The translations under genes and the position numbers were made by a program. A stretch of 64,000 nt of DNA from Buxus sempervirens (lineage: Eukaryota > Streptophyta > Magnoliopsida > Buxales > Buxaceae), in NCBI GenBank assembly GCA_947561395.2, contig OX387187.1, forward strand, positions 4,842,976-4,906,975, in the 5' to 3' direction. Shown here one piece after another: positions 20,899-31,845 of this stretch. Within the stretch, counting starts at the first letter, position 1; every line of letters begins with the position of its first letter. The notes below the pieces were generated by a model. That model was not told the origin of the DNA. It saw only the letters and a program-made list of their open reading frames with translations, and ran no database searches.

Positions 20899-21309
20899 AT
20901 GGATCATTCGGAGGGTCCCCCAAGGAGAACAAAAGAAGAAATGGAGGCTAGAATGAGGAGGGTTTTTACCCCACTACCATATACACCGGCGGAGTTACTA
21001 CCGACACTGTTGAAGGAGGGGTATGTGCAGATTAAGCCCCCGAACCTTCGGTTGGTTAATGCCAGAAGCTACAATGCCACAGAACGGTGCGAGTACCATT
21101 CTTGTGCTCTAGGGCACCACACAAGCCGGTGTTGGGATCTGCAGCACGACATTCAAGATCTGATTGATCAAGGATTCTTGAAAGAACTTCTTGAGGAGCC
21201 AAGGTCCATCGAAGGACGAGACATCTCTGACATGTTAGCGCAGATTCAGACATCCGAACCAGCCATATTCCCGCACGAAGGAGAAGATAATGACAAGGAA
21301 AACACTTAA
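20899..21309 (+). CDS. Second gag zinc-knuckle module of element C
   Basis: A 136-codon open frame repeating the C-terminal gag module: RRVFTPLPYTPAELLPTLLK, then CEYHSCALGHHTSRC (CX2HX5HX4C) and LQHDIQDLIDQGF, ending in an acidic tail. It is closer to the B module (31576-31845: CKYHSGAPGHHTNRC, IRHDIQDLI) than to the module at the end of C gag (CEYHIGVQGHDTDGC). Two different modules in one element are unusual. Whether the frame is ever translated is unknown. Confidence 0.7.
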   Translation: MDHSEGPPRRTKEEMEARMRRVFTPLPYTPAELLPTLLKEGYVQIKPPNLRLVNARSYNATERCEYHSCALGHHTSRCWDLQHDIQDLIDQGFLKELLEEPRSIEGRDISDMLAQIQTSEPAIFPHEGEDNDKENT

Positions 21310-23469
21310 AGGCTTCCTCCCATGGCATGCAACTAAATTCCCAGAACGCCTATCTGTGTCGGCCATTCCTTGCATAGCTTGCCGCTCTGTTTTTGTTTAT
21401 CTTTTCTTTTGAATTCAAAGCTTTATAATATGTTTCTTTTGCAAACTGATGAAATCTTTTGGGAAATCACTAGAGTTATGGACCACACCAAGGCATGACG
21501 GTGATCTTGGGCCAAACCTAAGCAATCAAATTTGACAAATGGAATGTGCCAAACAGCACAAACTGTGCGGGTCTTGACATAGCCAAGGGATCCCCCACCA
21601 GCACCGCATTTGAACCCTACCATGCCAAACACAAGTTGTGATACGAGAGAAAAAAAAGAAAGGGCAAGGTGCCCCATACCAATCGAAGGTCACTAACATG
21701 ATCCAGGATCAATGATCTCAATGAAATGATGAGAGGCCATTTTTTTTGGCTAAGATACTTCAAATAAATTCCGCTAGTTAAACGTGTTGAGCTTGATCGT
21801 CTCATTTCTGACCCACGTTATGTCTAGCCACCCCAAACTGGGGTAAAGTCAAAAAGCAAAAGAGGAAAAACAAAATGAACAAAGAAGAAAATGGTTGTTG
21901 AACCAATTAATCGTGCAAAAATAATTAAGTGTTACATTCTTTGTGAAAGGATGGAAGGCCATCCTTGATCTTCTCCAAAAATCATCTGACACAAGATGAA
22001 ACCCTTGCAAAACCCTTTGAGCCTAAAAATTCCTTCATTAACCCTACCATGTCTTGTCTTCAAAACGGGGGCATAAAGCTTCATGCAATTGGAGACACAA
22101 AAAGGATGAAGGTGAAGATAGGGCAAAGTGAAAAGCACCCTAAGAAACAAATGGAACAAAAAGGAGGAATGGGGAGAACCCCAGAAAGCAAGAATTCGAA
22201 GAAAGGACTGGGGCAATCCCTCGAAAGAAAAGAAAAGAGGAAAAAAAAACAAAAGCCGAGGCAAACCCCGAGAGCAAGAATCAAGAATTGAGGCAAAAGA
22301 CCCAAGAAAGAAGGGAAAGAAAGAAAAGAACAAAGATGGAAAAAGGAGAAGAAGCTAATCAAAGTTGAGTGTAAAGTTGCAGGAACAAAGGTGAAGCAAG
22401 CCCTAACAAAAAAAGGTGGACAGGACATGGCTCTTACCCCATTCATCAATTTTGAGCCTTCATATCATTTCTTCTAGACCCTTGAACCCAACCTACATTT
22501 CGTCCTACTGTGAAGCCCTTTCTAATTACAGAGAATGTAACATTGAATCTTGGACAAACTGGCAATGACAGAACCAAAAAAAAAAAAGATATAAAAGAAC
22601 TTTGGCTAGACATAATGGTTACCCATAGAGTGAAACTATATAGGTTTTGAGCCTGTTTATCCTTCATTTCTAAACATTGGAACCAAAGCCTACATTTCAT
22701 CCTACTAATAAGTCCTCTCTGATCATTGGATCATGATCCGTGGAAATTGACAGGGCCCTCGGACTGGGGCAAGGCACCTAACCCGAATGAGGGAACCAAT
22801 GAATAAAATATTCCACAACCCCTAACCAAGGGTGGGAAAAAGAAAAAAAGAGAGAGATCAAGGAAAAGCCAGGGCGGGGCAGTGCCAAAGAAACCCCCTA
22901 AACCAAAACAATCCCCTTCGTCCCTACATGGGGCATGCTATTTGAAAGCACACAAATGTTGAAACCCTTACAGGGAGTGCCGGGAGGCATAACTTCCTAA
23001 GTCTAAATGAGAGTGTCAGGTAATTGACCCAAAGATTACTGGTCCTGCCAATGGACCCACCTGAGAGGGAAAAATCCAAACACTTGAGGAATCCCCAAGA
23101 GATTTCAATCAAAGAAAAATTGCTTGAGCTTGCATATAATTTTGATAAATAAATTCCAATTGAATGAATTCTACATGAATTTTTCCAGGTACCAACCAAA
23201 ACCTGAAATAGACAGAAGAAGGCATCACAGCAAATCTCACACGTCGGATGGAGAAAAGAATCGTCACCATGTATTCTCACATAAGGGACACAGAAAGAGT
23301 CATCACAGTGTATTCACATACTGGTTGACCAAATTTGTGAAGCCAAAGCCACCGGCGAATAAGTCAGAGATTGGTGGAGGCAACTTTGAATGCAATCAAG
23401 AAAGAAAAAGAAATAACCAAGTCAGAATAAGTAATGGACGAAGACAGAATGGAGCAAAGAGCCTCCAAG
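21310..23469 (+). other. Non-coding interior of element C
   Basis: AT- and purine-rich DNA in place of pol, with no recognisable enzyme domain in any frame. Purine-rich blocks (22120-22360) give lysine-rich frames that are compositional artefacts. A single unit of the B 72-bp repeat core (CCAAAGCCACCGGCGAATAA) lies near 23342. Confidence 0.65.
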
Positions 23470-24920
23470 AATTGAAGAATTAAGGAGCAAGGCGTCTCCC
23501 AAAAAATTGAATTGAAGACAGAATGGAGCAAAAAGCCTCCAAGAGTGAAGAATTAAGGAGCAAGGTGCCTCCCAACCCTAACAGAGCAAGAAGACTCCAA
23601 AATTTAAAGACAGAATGGAGCAAGGAGCCTCCAAGACTTGAAGACAGAAGGAGCAAGGCGTCTCCCAACCTTAATGGAGCAAGAAGCCTCCAAAATTTGA
23701 AGATAGAATGGAGCAAGGAGCCTCCAAGAATTGAAGACAGAAGGAGCAAGGCGTCTCCCAACCTTAATGGAGCAAGAAGCCTCCAAAATTTGAAGATAGA
23801 ATGGAGCAAGGAGCCTCTAAGAATTGAAGACAGAAGGAGCAAGGCGTCTCCCAACCTTAATGGAGCAAGAAGCCTCCAAAATTTGAAAATAGAATGGAGC
23901 AAGGAGCCTCCAAGAATTGAAGACAAAAGGAGCAAGGCGTCTCCCAACCTTAAAGGAGCAAGAAGCCTCCAAAATTTGAAGTTAGAATGGAGCAAAGAGC
24001 CTCCAAGAATTGAAGACAGAAGGAGCAAGGCATCTCCCAACCCTAATGGAGCAAGAAGCCTCCAAAATTTGAAGACAGAATGGAGCAAGAAGCCTCCCAA
24101 CCCTAATGGAGCAAGGTGCCTCCAAGAATTAAAGGTAGCAGGAGCAAGGTTTCTCCTAACCACAGAGAGCAAGGCGTCTCTCAAGACTGAAAGGGCAAGG
24201 CGTCCCTGGAGCAAGGCGACTCCAAAACTAATGGAGCAAGGTGTCTCCCAACCACAGAGAGCAAGGCGTCTCTCAAGACTGAAAGGGCAAGGCGTCCTTG
24301 GAGCAAGGCGACTCCAAAACTAATGGAGCAAGGTGTCTCCCAACCACAGAGAGCAAGGTGTCTCTCAAGACTGAAAGGGCAAGGCGTCCTTGGAGCAAGG
24401 CGACTCCAAAACTAAATGGAGCAAGGTGACTCCCAACCACCGAGAGCAAGGCGTCTCTCAAAACTGAAAGGTCAAGGCGTCCCTGGAGTAGGGCGACTCC
24501 GAAACTAATGGAGCAAGGCGACCCCCAACCACCGAGAGCAAAGCGTCTCTCAAAACTGAAAGGGCAAAGCGTCCCTGGAGCAAGGCGACTCCGACCATTC
24601 GAATGACACGGAAATGTGTCCCTAAGGAGCAAGACGTCTCCCACCATTTGAATGACATGGAAATGTGTCCCTAAGGAGCAAGACGTCTCCCACTATTTGA
24701 ATGATACGGAAATGTATCCCTCAGGAGCAAGGCGTCTCCCACCACTTGAAATACTAAGGAGCAAGGCGACTCCCACTTTTGAGATCCCTAAGGAGCAAGG
24801 CGCCTCCCACATCTAAATGGCACTGGAATGTATCCTCATGGAATAAAGCATCTCCCAATGCTGAAGGACACAGCGTCTCCAGAGCAAAGTGTCTCCACAA
24901 AGCCGAAAAAGTTGTTTCCA
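23470..24920 (+). repeat. 3' tandem array of element C (GGAGCAAGGCGTCTCC type)
   Basis: The first half has about six units of about 98 bp containing GGAGCAAGGCGTCTCCCAAC and AGAAGCCTCCAAAATTTGAA. The second half has shorter units with GCAAGGCGACTCC and GAAATGTGTCCCT. Long frames across it (for example 23523-24323) arise because the unit length keeps frame; there is no known domain, so I do not call a gene. Tandem arrays before the 3' LTR are a known trait of Ogre-type elements. Confidence 0.9.
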
Positions 24921-25560
24921 TTCCTGGAAATGATAGAGAATCAAGACATGAAGAATAAGGCAAAATGAAGAACCACTGGGCAAATTGGCCCCCATTGTAA
25001 TTTTTGATTTCACACTTTTGTAAATAGAATAGAGCAGGTGTGTGCGTTCCCTTGAGGCACTGGACAGCGCTGGAAGCACCTCCTCACCAACAACAGCTCC
25101 TCCTCCGCTCTTCCCTCCTACTTTCTCCATTAGGTCTACATCCTAACCCAACCCTTGGCCATCAAATCCTAAAAAAAAAAAAAAAATGCAGGCAAGCTTC
25201 AAGTAAAAGACACAAAATGGATCAAAAGTCTGAAGTCATCTAAAAGCTTTAATGAAACAAACAAGAAGAAAAGAATATTGTCAAGTGTCTGGCATCAACG
25301 CCGAAACAGGTTGGCGAGCTTAAATCCAATCTAATCTCTTTTAAACTTAAATTAAATGCTGAAGAGTTGCCCTACAAAAACCCGAAAAGCAAAGGGTAAG
25401 GAAACTCTGAAGCCAGGAAGTGACGCCACATCATTGGCCGCTTCCCTCTCAAAATGAAAACTTAAAAGGACTAAGCTTGTCGATCATGACGACAGAAATG
25501 CCAGGCGCAAAAACGAGATTCTTTTTTCTCTTTGCTGTTCATCCGCAAGGTGACTTCGGC
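24921..25560 (+). other. 3' non-coding region of element C
   Basis: Contains a block (about 24978-25055, TTGTAATTTTTGATTTCACA and TAGAGCAGGTGTGTGCGTTC) also found in B at 42988-43050. This marks the same position about 500 bp before the 3' LTR. No gene. Confidence 0.65.
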
Positions 25561-25573
25561 AAAGAGGGGCAGC
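25561..25573 (+). other. Polypurine tract of element C
   Basis: AAAGAGGGGCAGC directly before the 3' LTR start TGTAAGCACC. A near-identical tract precedes LTR D at 38511-38523. Confidence 0.8.
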
Positions 25574-28326
25574 TGTAAGCACCTCATTTTTGCGCTCCCA
25601 GAAGAGCCAGAAATTCAAACCCTGGACAAAAAGTCAAACCCAGAGGGGTCAAAAGTTGACTTTTTGATCAAGTGAAAATTGGCCACCTTTCTTTATATCA
25701 TTGGATAGAGAATATCGACACGGTTCCAACGCAACTGCGTTTGCAGGAATCGGAGTCCGGATGAAGGTTCTGCGGGCGATCAAACTTGAGCAGAGTCGAA
25801 AGTTGACTTTCTGCTAAAACCCGATCCAGCTGCCTACCCCTGTGTCATTGGATAGAGGGCTCCAATACGATTCTAACGCAACTGAGTTTGCCCAGATCGG
25901 AGTCCGGATGAAGGATCTATGAGCCGATCAAACTTGAGGGGAGCAGAAATTGACTTTCTGCTAAACCCCAGAACAGCTGCCCAAACTTGTCCCAGTGGAC
26001 AGGTCATCCTGACACGATTCCAATGCAACTAAGTTTGCTCAAATCGGAGTCCTGGATAATAAGTTATGAGCAAAACAAGAAACCCTAAAAACTGCCCACG
26101 TGGCAAAGACAGCAGAGAAAATAGCAGAAAAAGGTGTTTGGGGGCAAATCCGTAAATAATCAGGATAGTCAAAAATATCTGATGCCATATCTGTAATTAT
26201 CTGGGGACAAATCTGTGAATATCAAGTTGATGAGAAAATAGCTCAAGGACCAATTTGCAATTTCCAAGAAAATCACCCCACATGTTTAATTCCCCACCAC
26301 ATCCTTCCCTCCCTCTCTCTCCTCCATAACTCATCCCCCATTCCCCACATCTTTTTCTCTCTCTCTCTCCTTCATAAATCCATGTCCCCTATGCATCCCC
26401 CCATACATCATACCATCATGCAAACAACTCTCTCTCTCTTTCTCTCTCCCTCATGAGTATACATGCATGCATTATGCATACTCTTTCTCTCTCTCTCTCT
26501 CCCTCATGATTAATGTTCCCTATGCATGCACCCCCCCATGTATCATGCATCATAGCATCATGCATCTCTCTCTCTCTCTCCCTCATGAGCATCCATGCAT
26601 GCATCTCATCTCATCTCTCTCTCTCTCTCTCCCTCATGATTAATGTTCCCTATGCATGCACCCCCCATGTATCATGCATCATAGCATCATGCATCTCTCT
26701 CTCTCTCTCTCTCCCTCATGAGCATCCATGCATGCATCTCATCTCATCTCTCTCTCTCTCTCTCCCTCATGACCATCCATGCATGCATCTCATCTCATCA
26801 CTCTCTCTCTCTCTCTCTCTCCCCCATGAACATCATGCATCCCATGCATCCTCCCACATGATAAAACCTCTCCTACCCCATACGTATGGGGGGAGGAGAC
26901 ACTTTTGGTCTCATGGCTCATCTCTCCCAACCCCTCTAATCTCTCTCCCATCAATCCCAAGCTCTCTCCATCTCTCCCACTTACCTCCTCTCAAGAAAAA
27001 CCCCCATTCGTCCAACCCTTCTCTTACCCTTCTAACCCACCACCAGCCCCCTAAAACCCTTCAAAACCACTCTAAAACCTTCCTCATTCTCTCCCTTCTT
27101 CACTTTGTGACTTAAGGAAGGAGCTTAGTGGAACTTGGTGCTTGGAGAAGAAGGTGCAAAGTGTTGTCCAAGCCCGAAGGGAGGTGAGGCACACTCCAAA
27201 ACAACTTTGTAAACACAAGGTAAGCATTCTTGCAAGATCTTATTCAACATATGTGAGCTTTGGTCCATTCGGAGCATGTAGATTCTCATACATGATGTGG
27301 TACTTTGTTGTGAATGAAATGTGAGTTTCCTCCCTATTTTATCACTTCTCCATGCCTTCTATGGGTTATGATTCTTCCACGGTAGGAAAGGCAGGCTGCC
27401 GGTAGCTTAATGGGAGGAAGAAAGGACTCTTTAGTTAATGGAAAGGGGGTCTAGAGGTCATGGTAAGTTGCTGTTTTTTTTTCTGTTATTGGTAGTGGTT
27501 CCACCCATTGAAAAGGGGAGCATGTTCCCCTAATACTTTTTCTAATGTACCCTTGTAAGCCCCCCCCCCCCCCCCCCATTATCCCTTCTTGTGTTGCTTC
27601 TCTCTACATCTAATTTCTTTTCTCTCTTTGACATGTTTCCATGATGTGTATGTTCTTTGCTCACTTGCTTTAAAGTGTATAAAAAATGCATGCAATGGTG
27701 CACATAGGAAAAGGGATTGTATGCATGTGTTGGCATGATTAGGGATTATGATGCATGCTTCTTTTGAATGTGAGCATGATCTCTCTTTGTTTCTATGTTA
27801 AATTGGTAGGCATGTGAGGTACTTTTAGGGTTGCTGTTGGCAGCAGCAGCAGCACCCTATTTCCCTTTTAGTAGAACTGATTTATGTAACATGTATGCAA
27901 TGCAAGAGATCACAGCACCATGCTTCCCCTCTCCTGCTGTTTGGCTGCTGGAACCAGCAAGTTTGTCCACCTGTTGGTGCATCTAATCCCACCCCCAATG
28001 CATGCATAAGCGGCTGTCCCCTTGGATAAAGTATGAGTATACATGTCTTGGTTATTTGTTGGATCATGTTTTAGGTTCTTAACCGTAGGTTTTTTTATTG
28101 ATCTTTGATGCTTGTTGTTGTGCATAAGTTAAGAGACCAAAACAGGGATGACATGGTCACTGTTTGGTTGTTGTAGAAGCCACCCAAAAGAGACCAAGTG
28201 CTGGAGACTCCACAACTCCAACACCCTGGTGGGCCTTGCAAAGGGCCCACACAACCCTAATAACCCATTGGGAAGCCCATAAGAGCTACCCCAAGACCAA
28301 AACCCCAAAAAATGCATATTTAGGGT

Positions 28327-28428
28327 GATCCGACAACTCAGGTCGGATCACCCTCCATTTGTTTGTAGCCGACCTATATGGTCGGCTACTTTAAAAATTG
28401 TGTGTAGCCGACCATCAGGGTTGGCTAC
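28327..28428. repeat. Palindrome cluster in 3' LTR of C
   Basis: GATCCGAC-AACTCAG-GTCGGATC (perfect), GTAGCCGACC-TATAT-GGTCGGCTAC (perfect) and GTAGCCGACC-ATCAG-GGTTGGCTAC (one G-T). Confidence 0.9.
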
Positions 28429-30080
28429 ATACCAGAAACACCTTTTTGGCATTTGCTGGATTTTATGGCATTTCCTTGAATGTTTACACTAAAACCATTG
28501 AACCTATAGGGTTTCCGGGTCACCCGGAAACTCAACATGGTACTTGGACCCTCAGTCCAATTTGGAACATTAGTGGGCCTTCCAACGGGGCCCACCAAGC
28601 CCGATAAACCCGAAAGCATGCAAATAAGTAAGTTACGTGAAATTAACCAATAAAACCGGATGGACCAAACCCAATGCGGTCCACCTGTGAGACATGGGAA
28701 AAAATCAATTTCCATTGACTTCCTCATCATCACACGGGATCGAATAAAACAAAGAGTCGCCACCATTCAATTTAGGTGTGAATGGACACCAAAATATCAA
28801 ATAAGCACAAAAGGCAATTTTAGGGTAAAAATAACCCTCCTAAAAAACAACCAGAGATAGGTAGGGGGATTACGTTATGAACAGGGGAAGGTGTTAGGCA
28901 CCCCTATTCATCTACACAAGGTGGTTGCCAGGTATTGTTCATGTTTTTCAAAGATAAAAGGCTTGCTATAAAAATCAGGAAAAATCACAAAAAAGACAAA
29001 AATTGTATGGTTTTTTCATATGAATAGTCTGATTGATCCAGAACTTTCAAATATGATCATACCATTCCTAGGGTTTCATGATCAAAATAAAATTGAGATA
29101 AAATCCAATAAAATCAATTTAAAGTGAAAAATCCAAAAATCTGGCTTCAAGTCAAATTCTAGAAATCTGGAAAAATATGATTTTTATAAAATATTTCAAA
29201 ATTGAACTTGAACAGTCCAGGATATAGATAGAGCCCATATTTCACATTAAATCAAAAAAATCAAAACCAAAAATACCCACGTTGATGAAAAACACCAAAA
29301 GGGGAGAATTTAGACCGTAGGGTCTTCTCTCAAAAGGGAAAAACGATTTAAAAACAACTTCATGAAACCCTAGAATTTATTTTCATGCTTCTGGATTCAG
29401 ATCTACCATATTGATCATGATAAATCCAAGATCTTAGCCTAAAATCACAAAAATCACGAAAACAGTGTTGTAGGTGTAAAAGTGGTGAAAATCCAAATTT
29501 TGGAAAAAAAGTGGGGATCTCATGCTATAAACATCATAGATTCATGTTATTCATTCAGATATATCATAAAAAGCATTAAAACATGATCAAAATATTTAAA
29601 ACAGCCACATCTCACAGATTAGAGCACATGGGGGTCTACCCTACGGATCCACCTGTTCTCTTTTCCCTTAGCTCTCTCTTCACGTTTTACGGCTAGAGAT
29701 GATTCTTGAGATACTTGGAGATAGGTTTGGTTACACAAACACAATCAAAGGCCTTATTCTAGAAAAAAGGAGAAAAACAAATATGGGGTTTTATTCTAGG
29801 GATCCACCCGTTCTCTTTTCCCCTAGCTCTCTCTTCACGTTTTACGGCTAGAGAGACTCTTGAGGTACTTAGAGGCAAGTTTAGGAATACTATATACAAA
29901 AGATGGCCTTATTCTACAGCAATAGAGATGATCCTATTACATCTAGAATTGAAGACAGAAAATAAAAGGGAAAAGGGACTTACCTGGATTGAGCAAGCAG
30001 AGCAGCAGGGGTTCCTCTTCTTCTCTTGGAGCTCCTTGGACTTCAAAATTTCGTGGCCCTTAGCCTGAGAATCTCACCTC

Positions 30081-30090
30081 TATTTATAGG
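30081..30090 (-). promoter_or_regulatory. Probable TATA box of LTR E
   Basis: CCTATAAATA on the minus strand, about 210 bp downstream of the palindrome cluster of this LTR. Confidence 0.5.
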
Positions 30091-30303
30091 CAAGCACAGG
30101 GGTATGGTTGGTCCAGGGTTTGGCAAGATAGAGTTTCAGTTTGAGTTAAATACAAGATCATGCCCATCCATAGCCAACCAAGGTGACTTCAGCGAATAAA
30201 ATACGTAATTCGCTCATTTAGAGATATATTGGACTAAAGATAAAGCTCGGAAATCGAGAGAAGGATTAAACTCCCACGTGTCTTTAGTGACTGTAAATGA
30301 TTT

Positions 30304-30351
30304 ACGGTCCAACGGGGACCGTATTGTTACTACGGGCGCGCCTGACCGTAG
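30304..30351. repeat. Palindromes in LTR E
   Basis: ACGGTCC-AACGG-GGACCGT (perfect, 5-nt loop), then CTACGG...CCGTAG with a 10-nt loop. Confidence 0.85.
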
Positions 30352-31289
30352 ATTGATTTCGGGCGCGACCGGCCCGTGAATGAAATACGGGCAAAGCCAG
30401 TTTTGTCAGTTTTTATGCATTTTTGACCTGTTTTAAGCTCTAATTATATGTTTTCATTATTTTCTCATTCTGTAGTGCAATTTGGGGTGTCTACACCACC
30501 CGGACTCGTTTTGTGGAATGATATCTAAATTGTGTGGTTTGGCCGAGACGCAGGGTTAGGGCCTATCGGGCCCGCCAAAGCCCAAAAACCAACCAATAAG
30601 TAAGGGTTCAAAACCCTAACTTCACTTAACTTGGGCTTTCAAGCCTAAGAATTGGACTACGAGCCCCAAGCCCAATGTCCAACCCACCTGGATGAATTTA
30701 AATAAGACAAATTGAAAACATTTTGGCAACTATCATAGGGGCCCACCCAGGGGCCTGCAAACCAACGCCGGCCCACTCTTTGCATGAAAACCACTTAAGC
30801 TTCAAACCTGAACCTTAATGTAAGATCAATTCACTTAACCTAAGCCCACAGGGCCTCATAGGCTAGACAGAGGCCCACCAGGGGCACATGGGCTCACCCA
30901 AGCCCACCAAGGGCACCGTTGGCCTTCCAACATGGCCCACCCAATCAGACTCAGAGCACCTAAGTAAAGCAAGATGAAATCAACTAAAGGGACCCACACC
31001 ACTCAAGTGGTCCCGCCAAGACTTAACTAAATTGCATGCTAGATTAGGAATCGGGTGAGAACCAAAATAGAAGGCTGACTCAAACCTAGGGAACCCATGG
31101 GACCCGTCACTTGACGGGGTGGACTAGGGTGTCTATGGACTTCCCCTGACCGCAACCAAGAACCTACTCCGAATCTCAAGCCGCAGACCAGACCAATAGA
31201 CAAGATTAGGCACCCAGGTGTCTGCCTGCACCCCATCAGGCGGTGGCGACTCCGATTTTTTCCCGTGCCGCGTTTCCGACATGCGCACA

Positions 31290-31845
31290 GGCAAAGTACG
31301 TCGAATTTCAATGACCTAATCCTGACGGCAGATCGAATTGAAGATGCAGTAAGAGCCGGGAAGATTGATGGCAGTGGGCAGAGTTCTGCACCCAAAAGGC
31401 CAATAACAGGGCAAGCCAATAGAAGCCAGGGCCAGGAGCCCAGGAGGCAGGAATAGCAGGCGGTCAACTATGTGTACCCTGAACAACCCCACCATTTCTC
31501 CTAAAGACCGGAGGCAGAGCACCCCAAGGGACTAGGCAGACCGCTTATCAAGGGGTAAGAAGGACGAGAGAAGAGATGGAGGCAAGGATGAAATGGGTTT
31601 TCACTCCATTCCCGTATGCACCGGCAGAGTTACTGCCAACTTTGCTAAAGAAGGGGTACGTGCAAGTCAAACCCCTGAATCCTCATCTGGTCAACGTCAG
31701 AAGCTATAATGCAGCAGAGCGGTGCAAATATCACTCTGGTGCTCCAGGGCACCACACCAATCGGTGCTGGGATATAAGGCACGATATCCAGGACCTGATC
31801 AACAGTAAGCACATCACAGTTGACCCCCCGGCACCACCCGCTTAG
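31290..31845 (+). pseudogene. gag of element B, 3' part
   Basis: Resumes the B gag after element C: NFNDLILTADRIEDAVRAGK, a basic linker, then PYAPAELLPTLLKKGYVQVK and the CX2HX5HX4C knuckle CKYHSGAPGHHTNRC with RHDIQDLINSKHI. The first bases repeat the last bases before C (target duplication). Broken. Confidence 0.85.

Larger units (their letters stand above)
28686..30495 (-). mobile_element. Solo LTR E (Tat-like), minus strand
   Basis: The 1810-bp insertion starts on the minus strand TGTAGACACCCCAAATTGCA (30495) and ends TCTCACA (28686). It is flanked by an exact 5-bp target duplication CCACC (28681-28685 and 30496-30500). The start resembles LTR D, and near its end it has the TGGCGACTC echo (28754-28762). 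A CCTATAAATA TATA box lies at 30081-30090 on the minus strand. No internal region is present, so it is a solo LTR left by LTR-LTR recombination. It is among the youngest events here because it lies inside C. Confidence 0.85.
12861..31289 (+). mobile_element. Element C: pol-less Tat-type Ty3/gypsy element inserted in gag of B
   Basis: Two LTRs (12861-16650 and 25574-31289), a tRNA-Arg-type primer site, leader, gag, a second gag zinc module, long non-coding DNA, a 3' tandem array and a polypurine tract. No protease, RT, RNase H or integrase is recognisable in the 8.9 kb interior, so this is a non-autonomous element. Flanks are GGCAG (12856-12860) and GGCAA (31290-31294), a probable 5-bp target duplication. 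LTRs differ by about ten positions in the first 210 bases but almost none over 14287-14700, so insertion is fairly recent relative to B. Solo LTR E lies in its 3' LTR. Confidence 0.85.
25574..31289 (+). repeat. 3' LTR of element C, interrupted by solo LTR E
   Basis: Colinear with 12861-16650 except for insertion E (28686-30495) and copy-number changes in the CT/ATGCATGC block (26352-26830). It ends TTTCCGACATGCGCACA at 31289. Without E and one copy of its target duplication it is about 3.9 kb. Palindromes lie at 28327-28428 and the primer-site echo at 31244. Confidence 0.9.

Noticed and set aside
21965-22333. Overlapping Lys-rich (plus) and Phe/Leu-rich (minus) frames
   Set aside because: Purine-rich composition gives open frames on both strands; no similarity between element copies.
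23523-24323. 266-residue frame rich in RSKASPNLNGARSLQN repeats, and its minus-strand twin 23480-24214
   Set aside because: Both strands stay open because the tandem unit length keeps frame; no domain, no start context, inside a non-coding array.
26513-27115. 200-residue frame with LSLSLS and HEHPCMH repeats
   Set aside because: Translation of the CT/ATGCATGC microsatellite in the LTR; the counterpart in the other LTR differs in length and frame.
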